Part shown: positions 22,883 through 33,000 of the stretch, in pieces | Numbering within the stretch: position 1 is the stretch's first letter | How the letters are laid out: every line of letters starts with the position of its first letter | NCBI GenBank assembly: GCA_013396525.1 | Contig: VWYX01000252.1 | Coordinates: 80,937-144,936 of the forward strand | Source: Chaetorhynchus papuensis | Taxonomy: Eukaryota > Chordata > Aves > Passeriformes > Rhipiduridae | DNA length: 64,000 nucleotides | Direction of reading: 5' to 3' | Notes under the pieces: generated by a model | What the model saw: only the letters and a program-made list of their open reading frames with translations | What the model was told of the DNA's origin: nothing | The model's database searches: none | Program-made: the position numbers and the translations under genes

Positions 22883-23114
22883 GATCCCGAAGGATCTACA
22901 GCGGGAAGAGCAGCGGGATGATGCTTCCCGCGGCCGCCGCCTGCAGCCCGGTGGGCGCACGCCGCGCCCCGTGCCCATCGCGGCGGGCTGGGCTGAGCAG
23001 GGCGGGTTCCCGCCGCGTCCCCCTCCCCTTCCTCCCTTCTCCCGCTGCCCCCCGCCCCCCGCGCCGGTGTCCCCGGGCCGGCCCCGCCGCGCCCCGCGGT
23101 CCCCCCGCACTCAC

Positions 23115-23160
23115 GGCGGCTGCGGCTCCTTCCCCCGCGACTCCATGGCGGGCGCGTCCC
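23115..23160 (-). other. PAFAH1B2: PAFAH1B2 exon 1 with possible upstream start codon
   Basis: Minus-strand exon ending at the donor CC|GTGAGT (23115/23114). It contains ATG at 23146-23144 in the context GCCATGG. Joined to the next exon (acceptor at 22044, exon from 22043), this ATG is in frame and encodes MESRGKEPQPPNR before MGMGDSN. Either this is 5' UTR or it makes an N-terminally extended isoform. The 5' end of the exon is not defined. Confidence 0.6.
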
Positions 23161-23263
23161 CTCCGCTCGGCCCCGCGCCTGCGCCGCTTCCGCTTCCGCT
23201 TCCCCGCGCGCGCCCCGGCCGCCGCTTCCGCCCCGCGCCCGCGGAACTCCCGCCCCACCGCCG

Positions 23264-23965
23264 TGACGTCACTGCACAGATCTCGTGACGTCACTGCACA
23301 GCTCCCGTGACGTCATGCTGCCCCGAGGCGAAGCTCGACCCGGGTGGGGAGTGCTGGAGTGACGTCACAAGGAACCCTGTCCCTATTTATCGCGGGTTTC
23401 ACCCTAAAACCACAGCGCCTCCTGCCCCTCCTTGTGATGTCATTCTCCCACCCCTGACGTCATTCTCCCACCAAGGTGAGGCGTGACCTGCACGTGGCAG
23501 GTCCCCGGTGTCCCTGCGAGGAGCGATGTCACAAGAACGAGTTTCCAGTTATCTGTGGGTTTTGCCCCAAGACTGAAGCAGCTCCCTGGCGCCGGGGGGG
23601 CACCGGATGGAGCAGTCTCACCATGACATCATTCAACTAGCCCCACTGGGGAGTGACGTCAGACTCCTCTCCCATATCCCACTGGTTTCGCCCCAAAACT
23701 TTAACGCCAACCGCCCACCGCGGGCCCTCTCTGTGACGCCATTCTACAGCCCTGCAACGTCATTCTCCTCCCGAGGCGAGGCGTGACCCAGGTGTGTGTG
23801 TGTGTGTCGGGGTGGGTGTGTCGCTGATGGCGTGACGTCACGCGCAGCGGGTTTCCCGTTTCCCGCGGGTTTCTCCCCAAACCCGCCGCGCGCGTTTCTC
23901 CCCCGCTCCGCCGCGCGGGGGCGCCCTGCCCGGTCCCGCGCTCCGTGACGCGCGCGGTGACGTCA
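23264..23965. promoter_or_regulatory. Array of cAMP-response elements (CREB/ATF sites)
   Basis: Eight perfect TGACGTCA palindromes start at 23264, 23286, 23308, 23360, 23455, 23654, 23833 and 23958. Near-matches are TGATGTCA at 23435, CGATGTCA at 23524, TGACATCA at 23624, TGACGCCA at 23734 and CAACGTCA at 23755. The first three are exactly 22 bp apart. Full CREs are bound by CREB/ATF dimers, and proximity to both PAFAH1B2 and SIK3 starts (about 110-120 bp from each ATG) suggests control of both genes. Confidence 0.85.
23300..23890. repeat. Degenerate tandem repeat carrying the CREs
   Basis: A unit with a CRE, a ...gggtttc.ccc.aaaac block, and a cgtcattct..ccgaggcgaggcgtgacc block recurs. CRE/gggttt anchors are near 23360, 23524, 23654 and 23833. 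Cgtcat/gaggcga anchors are near 23311, 23459 and 23759. Unit lengths vary from 130 to 180 bp. A (GT)n run at 23792-23807 interrupts the last unit. Confidence 0.7.
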
Positions 23966-23984
23966 GGGCCCCCCCCCCGTCGCC

Positions 23985-24023
23985 ATGGCAGCCGCCCGCC
24001 CCCCGGCGCCCCCCCGCGGATGA
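23985..24023 (+). other. Upstream ORF before SIK3 (12 codons)
   Basis: ATG at 23985 in a strong context (cgccATGg) runs 12 codons to TGA at 24021-24023. A second out-of-frame ATG at 24020-24022 overlaps that stop and reads past the SIK3 start. They matter only if transcription starts upstream of 23985, which is unknown. Confidence 0.4.
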
Positions 24024-24072
24024 GCTCACGCGGTGCCGCAGCCCCGCGGGGGGGTTCGCTCCGCGCGACAAG

Positions 24073-27000
24073 ATGGCGGCGGCGGCTGCGGCGGGAGGAG
24101 GCGGCGGAGCGGGGGCTCCCCCCGCGGCCCCCCGGCTCTCCCCGGCCCCGCCGCCCCCGCGGCCCCCCGGGCCCGCCCGCATCGGCTACTACGAGATCGA
24201 GCGCACCATCGGCAAGGGCAACTTCGCCGTGGTGAAGCTCGCCACGCACCTGGTGACCCGCGCCAAGGTGAGTCCCCCGCGGGGGTCGCGGCGCTGCCCC
24301 GGTGAGCGGGGAGGGAGCGGGGAGCGGCCGCGAGGCCCCCCAGCCCCGAGCGGGCGCTGCCGGGGAGCGGGGCCGCTGTCACGGGTGACACGGGTGTCCC
24401 CGCGGGTCCCGTGGCACCGGGATAACGTGGAGCTGGAGCGGGGGGATGCTCCCGTGGTACCCGGGGATGCTCCCGGCGTACCGGGGGGGACACGGAGGGC
24501 AAGCGGCGGGCAGGTCGTTTCTTACCGAAACGATGAGAATCGATCGTGGCCGAGTCTTCAGGGCCGTGAGAAACCGCAGGGAATAGCGCGAGGAAGGGCC
24601 TCCCGAGGGAGCGGCGGATCCAGGTGGATCCAGGTGCGGCCGCGCTCCCGGGTGAGCCCCGGAAGATGGCAGGAGATCCGGGTGGATCCCGGCACGGGCG
24701 AGCCCTGGAGCACGGCAGCAGATCCGTGAGGAACGGCGGTATCGCTGCCGTGCTCCTGACTGTGCCCGTGACACCGAGCTCCTGGAGAGGGCTCGTCCTG
24801 CTGCGTGCACCGGGGCTGCACCGGGGCTACACCGGGATCATCCCGGGAGCTGCGGCAGGAGGGGAGCGGCTGGGAGCAGGACTGGCATGGGAAGGCAGCA
24901 CACAGGCCTTGATCAAACCCCTGCGCTTGCCCTTTTCTTGGCTCCGTGCTGGCTCCTTGGAAGCGCTGCAGAGGGAGGACTGTGCTGGCTGGGGTTGCCC
25001 CTCTGTCACTTTCCGGGGTTGCCCTTCTGTCACTTTCAGGCATTGTCCCTCTGTCACTTTCAGGAGTGACATTGTTTTGAAACACGAGGAGAAATCTACC
25101 ATCGCCTTCGTTTGTTGGAGCTCTGGCTCTTTGCCCGGATAATAAAGTGAAATTAATTTCAGGGGCTATTTAAACATCAGTTATAACACCTCCTGGACAG
25201 TTCTTTTCAGGGCTGGGCTGTGTTTGCCTGCCTTGATGGCTATTTTGTGCCTGCAAGTGCTCGATGCCACAATTTAACCTGCACTTGAGGTGTTCTGTGC
25301 TGTTGTTCTCCCCATGATAAACCTCAGCCTTGCTGAGGGAAACAGGCTGATGGGTTCAGGTGCTTCGAGTGCAGGAGACTGACCCCTCTGAGTGGAGATC
25401 ACTCCTGGAGAAGGAGTGATCCAACTCCAAGTTGCTTTCCTGTTCCTGTTTCCAGACTCCCTCCTCCGGTCAAGGTTTCTTCTCAGTGGTGCTGACTCTG
25501 AAGTTTGCAAAATGCCAAAGCAGAGACCATCTTTTGTGTGGGAACAGTTGGTTTTGTCTGAAGAATGGCAGAATATGCACACAGATTTTGTCTGGAAATT
25601 GTGTTCCACGTCTGCAGGGCCAAGGCTGGATTTTACACGTTGGCTTTGGGTGATGGAAGGGGATACTAAGCTTGGAAAGCTTTGCTTTATAGCAGTGTAC
25701 ATTCATTCCTACTGCTCTGGAGTGATCGAGGGTGGGTTGTGGACTTCAGGAAGCGCCTTTCTGATGGGATGGTGAGGTGCTGGGGGCTCTGCAGTGTGGG
25801 ACGGGCTGGAGCAGCGGGTTTGACCTGCAGCACGTTCCCTGCACGGGGGAGATCCAGTCCCTGTCCCTCTGAACTCTGAGGGCTCCCCGAGCCTGGGGAA
25901 ATACCTGTGCTGGAACAACTGCCATCTGTTCAGCTGAGCTGGGATAGCTTGGAGCTGAAACTTGACCTGGAAGCTTTCTCAACTCCGAGGTCAGGTTTCC
26001 TTTCAAATCCCAGCCTCTGGAGAGGAGTGCGAGTGAACGGATTGGATTCTGCCTGCAGACCCTGAGCACTGTGGGTTCAGTACTTTTCCTTCACTGACAG
26101 AACTGTTGCTGTTGGCTCTGGGAGAGGAGTGGGGAAGGAGAAAGGAGCTGCTTGGTTCAGGCTCTGGGACTCGTGAGGTTAGAGGGGAGGTGTTGATGTA
26201 AATGCGTTGGAAAGGGCAAATCCTTACGGGGAAGCGTTTTTGACTGGCAGCAGAAATACAAAATAATGCTACTGCGAGCTTGTCTTCATCACAGTTACAC
26301 TTTTAACACTTTGACTTAATGGAAACAACTTGGAAGCGAGTAAAACCTTGGCAAAATGGTCCCATTTAGGGATCTGAAAGAATTCTTTGATCACGAAACG
26401 CAGGCGCAGCCCGGTTGCTGCCTGTGCTGGCAGCCCCTTCCTGAGGTGATCCCGCTCTCGCAGTAGTAGCTGCGTAAGAGAACCGGTCAGTTCAAATATA
26501 GCCACCAAATCCCTGCACAAACTTGACCCCGTGTCACATTCTCTTAGAGAAAAACGAGTTTGCTCGTCACGGCCCCTCCTTGGGAACCGCGCTCCTCCAC
26601 TGTCTCAGAAGGAATTCCACCGCGAGTGTCTGGGCGAGCTTGGAAATAGATGTACCCCGTGATATTGGGCCTTTTCCAGAAGGTGAAATTAATGACGGCG
26701 TGGGCTGGTGTCCATTGCTGAGCCTGGAATTAGAGGTGGTCTGTGGATGAGTGTTGGATCCTGTTTTCCTTTCTGATGGACATTTACCAGGTCGAGTGGA
26801 CTTTGACATGACAGCTCCAGATAACAGCTGGCGCATTCCTGGCTTGTGTCCCCTTTTCCCTAAAAAGAGAAATAAAAGGAGGGTAGTTGGGTGCCTGGTC
26901 TGATCTTAAAGGACCGGGATTTTCCTGGCCCTTGGGAAGTTGAGCACTGCGTTTATTTAGAGAGAGGAGCAGAGTGCCCGGCCCTGCTGGGCTGGCACGT

Positions 27001-30000
27001 TCTGCTGACACCGAACATTGCAGTTTACATAGAACTGCATTACAGGAGCTGAATGTGGGTCAGCAGTGCTGGGGACACTGAGGAAGGGGAATGTTAATCA
27101 TCCCAAAGGGCAGGAGGCCTGTATTCATAATTGTCTCTGCTGGAGCCGATGGAATAGAAGGGAACAGTCGGCAATTTACATTCAGTCCCTGCCCATGCAA
27201 AGTTGGATGCTTGTGCTCTGTCAGAGCTGCTCCGATGGCTGGGCAGGAGCTGGAGCCACTTCTCTGACCGGGATCAATTTGGCACCTGCAGGATATCTTG
27301 CTGCATCCTTGCATTAATCCTTGGCAGAACACAGCCCTTCTACCAGCACAGGCACAATTGGAGAAAGGCTAGAATTGAGTTGATTTTTTTTTTTTTTAAC
27401 CTTTCTAAGGCGCTAATCCTTTTCTGGAGAATGGGAGGCAGCTCTGCCCTCACTGGGAGAGGACGTTCCCTTCCATGCAAGAACAGGCTTAGTTTCTGTG
27501 GTTTGTCTTTGGGTGAGTTGGAGTCAGCAGCGGAACACATTTTTCACCAGAGATCTTGGAGATGGGCACTGCGGCACTGAAACCCAGGATGAGAAGCGGG
27601 CTGGCAGACTCCATGGAGAGCTGGGCTTTGCTCTGGGGGGACTCAGGCTGGGTTTGGGGCGCTCTGGTCTGTGAGCACGGGGGGCTCTGGCAGCCACGAG
27701 GACTTGCCTGGATTTCTCTCCTCAATTGCAAAGTACTCTCAACCCAGAGGGTGGAAAAGTCTCGGTGGCTGCCCTGTCCTGCTCTTCCTGACCTCGGACG
27801 TGCCGCAGCGAGGCACGTGGCTCTGGGCCGGCTGAGGATTGCTCCCTGCAGCCAGCGTGCCCGTGTGATAAGCCCCGTGCCGGCGCTGCCCTGACTCATC
27901 GTCCTCGTGTCAGATGGAATTGTTCAATACCGGTGCCACACGTTTTGTAATGACCCACGCCAGGGCCTCGCCTGGTCACCCTTCATCAGTCGTTTTCCTT
28001 TTCTTTTGCAGTGTTTGGTGGTGCTTCACCTGTGTCCTGCTTCTGATTTCTCCTGGCCATAAGGGAAGGTGATGGCTGTGGATGGCTAATTCCTCAGGCA
28101 GCATTATCCTACTGCTCACAGGGCCTTTGTTCTCCTCGCTTGTGTGCTGCAGGAGAGTTGTATTTTAGTTCTCATTTGGTGGGGAGATTTAGCAAAAGCC
28201 TAAAAGCTAGAAATGAACTTTGGCTAAGCAGAGTTGCCACAGTGGGGATAAGAGGGACTATTTCCTAAAACCTCAGAGAGCCATTGCCTGTATCTACTGT
28301 GGGCTAAAGTACTGACATTTTATGTTTCATTACAATGTTTTTCTTGCTGTAGCAAATAACATTTGATTACCGAGATGTTACTGCCAGAGCATGATTGAAT
28401 TGGAGACCAGGCTGCTTCTTGAGATGCTAACAGGTGGAAACAGGAGAGCCAGCTGACAGTGGTCAGGGTGAGCTAGGGGGCCTGTGGCATGTGTCCTGAG
28501 CCTTTTTGGGCAGGGAGAATATTCTAAGAGAGCCAGGATAATTAATACCTCCTTCTCAGCTGTGTGGCTGTTAGCTTGTTTGGGGGGTGAGGTGGGTACG
28601 ACTTTTGTACCTCTTCAATCTGGCTGCTTCTCACCTCCTGTCTGGAGTCCCTTCCTCCTGAATATTTGCTGTACCAGAGCTTTGGGGCTGCTGCAGCAGG
28701 AGGCAATCGACACCTGATGAACGTGGTGGTGGCACCTTTGGGCAGGTACAGAGGCTGCCCCTGTGAGGAAAAGCCACTGACAGGAGCAGGAGGAGGAGGA
28801 GCAGCTGTGACACAGACAGGGATCGGTGTCTCTGTTCCAGGAGGGTCTCCCAGAGGTTTGGAGAATGCTGCGGAGGCCTAATGAGGGTTTCTAGAAGCTG
28901 TCTCCTCATTTGTGTTTGAAGGAGGAATTACGTGAGAGGGAAATAAGGAAATGGCAGTGTGTTGCTGGGAGACTGGGCTCCTTGGGTATTAGACATTTTC
29001 ACAGAGAAGCAGCTCTAAGCTCCTTTTTCCCACGTCCTCTCGCTGGGTCCTGTATCAGCCCTGCGCAGTGGCTGTACGGGGTGCTGCCCCTTCTTGCTCT
29101 CACCAAGACGATTGCATAACAACTCTGTGTTTTTCCCCATGAAAGTAAATCTTTGGGAAGTTGCTCCAGCGTTGCCGGCAGAGTAGAATTCACAGTTTGT
29201 GGTGGAAGTTCTCCCTGGCTGAAGAGACTCTCATGAGAGTTGTGACTTCCCTGTGTGACCGTGGTGGGTCTCGTGGTCTGCACACCCCCTTTAGCTGAAC
29301 CTGCAGAAGCAAGGGTTGAACTGGCTCCAGAGTCTCCCTTTGGGGCTTGCACAGGTTTAAATAGTGCAATTTGGAGACTCTCTAGTTAAGCCATTGTACT
29401 CATTTAATGCAGTCAGGGCCTTTTTGTTGATCCCAGGCCAGGGGTTTAATATGCTGTGTTAACACTTAAATGAAGAAACCACTGAAGGCTGATTCATTAT
29501 TAGTCATTATGTGTCTTTTTCTAGTAATTCTGACCCCAAGTCTCTCTAGTTGAGGCTAAACCTCGCCCTCTCTGCTAAATGGCCATCAAAAGGGTTCCAT
29601 GAAAAGGGAATTATGTGGCTTCAGCCAAGTTTCAAAGCAGTCGAATCATGCTATCCCACACAAACAAACTCCCACAGCCAGTGGAACTGACACGTTGAGC
29701 TCAAAAATAGCCCAGCGTGTGTGGGGGGAGCCGAGCTGAGCTCTGCTCTGCACGTCAGAGGATGGGCAGGAGATGCTGGGACAGCGCAGCAGCAGAGTTA
29801 GATCTCACTGGAGCCTGTTGGACCTGGCCAGGTGTTATCTTGAAGCATTGGGTTCTTTAAGAGCACGTGGTCTGATCACAGAGAAATGTTGCTGATTCTT
29901 CTGGTTATTCTCTGCATCCAGTGTTGGGGACAATTTCCAGCCAAGGCAGCTGCAGCTTGGAAGAACTATAGGGAGGAGCAGGTGTGTTGGGAGTGACTCC

Positions 30001-33000
30001 AGCATCCCTCTGTGCAAGATGTGCAACTTTATCATGGGGAGGTGGCTTAGGCCTGCAGTTTGTGGCCATTATGGCTTTGATTATTGGTATAACTTGGTGG
30101 CAGGAGTGCAGATGCTCTTCTTGGAGGTGCTTTGGCCGTGGAAGGTTTGAAATGAAGGTATAAATATGAGCGTTGGCTCATGCCCCTCAGCTGGAGTGTG
30201 TGCAGGAGTGGCTGCCTGTGCAGGGTTTGTGATGGCAAATGCAGCACTGGGAAACCTTCCCATGGGATTTGGGAGCTGGAGTTGCTGAGAATCTGTCTGA
30301 AGGAGCGGGCGACTAAGGTGGGGATGCAGGTGCAGAAACCAGACGTGCTCTGGCTCAGTGCGAGGCGCGGCCGCAGCGGGCTGTGGTTCTCCTGGCCTGG
30401 GATGGGAGCGCTGGGGTCAGCTTGTCCAGAGGGTGATTCAGCAGAGCCTGCAGCAGGTCAGCTGAGCCACGGAGAGAAACTGGCTGTGTCTTCCCAGGGA
30501 CTGGAGTGGGAGCCTAACCAGCTTCCCAAATCCTGCCTTGGCTGTCTAACTAGGGCCTGCTGACAGGAGTGATCTGTTAGTGTGTTGAGTTACCGCCTTG
30601 ATTTGCAGATGGATGGTGGGACTGGCCCGAATGCTGGTGTTGTGCAATGCAGGAGGTGGCTGCTCCCGACAGCCCAGTTGGGTGTTTCCATTGTAGTTCA
30701 GGATCTCCTCGACGTTTGCCACTCTCCTGTATGGTTTGGCTCTGCCTTCGTCTCCTTAAAGCATCTGCTGCAGTTATAGGGCATTAATTATAGTACATTT
30801 TGAAGACGGTTTAGAAGGAAAGGAGTCTGTGGGGTATCAGCGTGCGACTGCGGGCCCGGAGCTGGAGGCCGGCGTGGTTTGTCAGGGAGCCAGGCCCAGG
30901 ACGACTGTCAGAGCTCCATTAGCCGAGCGCACGCCTCGGCACTACTGGGAATACAGAGAATGCGGGGCTGCGGCAGCAGATTAAAGTGTTTCAATTAAAG
31001 TCTGGATTTGGAGGCTGTGTGCGTCTGCTGCCTTTCAGCAAGCAGATGGATGTTTCTTGTCTCCTTCCAATAACTTTTAAAATGTGGTTGGTCCTGCTGG
31101 AAGGAGTTCTGAATGAGAGGGACGCAGCGAGGTGTTTGCGAGGCTGGGAGAGTGTGCGTGGATTTCTGCAGCAGAAGGGAAGACACATTTTTTCCAGGTT
31201 TTTCCTTACCTAAACAAGTCAGTCTCAGCTTGTCCTGCCTCTTAGGCTGTCTTGGGCTTTCGGCTGTGCCTTTTCCTGCATAACCTCTGTCCACGCAGAG
31301 AGTGTTATGTGCAGGAATACCTTTGGAATGTGAATGGAGGATAGCAGGGATGGGTGTGTGACAGACCCATGGGCATCACACCATGGGCACAAGGGGTTTT
31401 TTTAAGGCTCTGGGATCTGCTGTCATGTAACCTGAAGCATTTCTGAATTTTTTGCCTGTGTTCAGGCTCATCAGGTACTTCCAGGTGTGTTTCTGGCCCC
31501 TCTCAGGGGACAGTATCTTTGGAGCCCTGAGGCTTCTTGCTGTTGGGCAAAGGCAGCTGAATTGAAGCTGATGCCTAAAAACTAATTGTGGCATTTCGCA
31601 ACATGAAGTGTTTCTAATGGAGGGAGTACGTTTCTGAGCTGTGTGTCATTGTGTGTGAAGTGTGATCAGATAACACACTGAATTGCAGCAGTGAGCCTAA
31701 TTGGAGCTGGTTCCTGTCTGTGGGATGGAAGGATACAGTCTGTTCAGGTGTCGTGCTGCTCCTGCAGGCTCGCAGGAGTCTGGAGCGGTGCTGATGCTCA
31801 GGGTACCCTTGCCAGGTGGGCAGAGCCAGTTAGATCTTCTGTGATACAGTCTTCAGACAGTGACAGTGAAGAATTAAGGGAAAAAAATGCCTCTTGTCAC
31901 ATGTGCATCTAAATTCTTAAAGATGTTTGTCTGTGCCTTCCTTCAGCTGAAATAATTAGTGCTATAGGAAAGAGTTTGCTTTTGTCAGTCACTGTGACAG
32001 TGTAATCACGTCTCTGCGCGCCCCAAATTTTCATTTAAGCTCGCAGCACTGGCAGCAACCAAAGATGAAAAGTATTAGTCTTGGTACTTAGTCTTTCCTC
32101 TCTAGATGTGCTTGTAGGAAATCCTTGGGCTGTAATCTTGCAAGTGGCTCTGTCAAGGTTATCAGCCTGGCTGGAGTGCCGCTGACGGACGGGCTCCGGG
32201 CAGCCTGCGCGGCTTTTCCCGGCTCCCACCGAGCGACCGCTGCTGCCGGGAATCGTCCCGGCCTCTGCCCTGCCTTGGACAGAGCGAGGATCATGTGCTG
32301 GGTGATTTATGGCAGGTTCTCTCATTCCCAGGTGGCCGGCAGACAATGGTGCTCTTTTGCGGGCAGCTCCTGTTGTAGCCGGTGTCCTCTGCACCCCGAG
32401 GCTGGAGCAGCTGTGCCTGCTCTCAGCAGTTTTGGAGGTCGGAGGACTCCCCCAGCAAAGTGGTTATGATACAGCTTGGCTTGTGCTCTATTTCTTTGCA
32501 CGTGTAAATGTACCATTAGTGAAATCGAATTGCTCCCCAGCAGCCATGAAGGAGCATGTTCTCAGCTCTACAAAGCCCATCTATGTTCTCCCATCTCTCT
32601 GACACAGTGAGGGGGTTGTCACTCGTACAGCAACTGTTTGTTTTCAAGCACAATCTCATTGGAAACCAATAAAAATCGTTCTGATTCATTCTCTGTACAA
32701 GGATTTTAATACTTGGCTTCCACAGAGGCTGTTTTCCCCCTTGAGCTGCTCTGGGAAGTGTAAGATTAAAAAAAAATCCAAAGACTTTTCCTTTCTGCCA
32801 GTTAAATTCAGCTGGTTTATGTTAGAAACAAAGTGCAGAGTTGGTGGAGAAGGAAACCACGATCGCTCCCTCCCCCTTGCTGCAGCGTGGGTGTTGCGTG
32901 CCCACTGCCCTGGCAGAGCTGAGGTACACGGGGAAACCTGTGCTTAGTCAGAACAAAATATTCATGTGTTTTTCATCCAAGCTGAGAATCCCATTACACA

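Larger units (their letters stand above)
22900..24450. promoter_or_regulatory. CpG island: divergent PAFAH1B2/SIK3 promoter
   Basis: CpG-dense DNA covering PAFAH1B2 exon 1 (minus), the CRE array and SIK3 exon 1 (plus). No TATA box is evident. The two ATGs nearest the shared region are 927 bp apart (23146 and 24073), so this is a bidirectional promoter. Confidence 0.8.

Noticed and set aside
22502..23110. 202-codon minus-strand open frame next to PAFAH1B2 exon 1
   Set aside because: It is mostly translated CR1 LINE and CpG island, and is not in the reading frame of PAFAH1B2.
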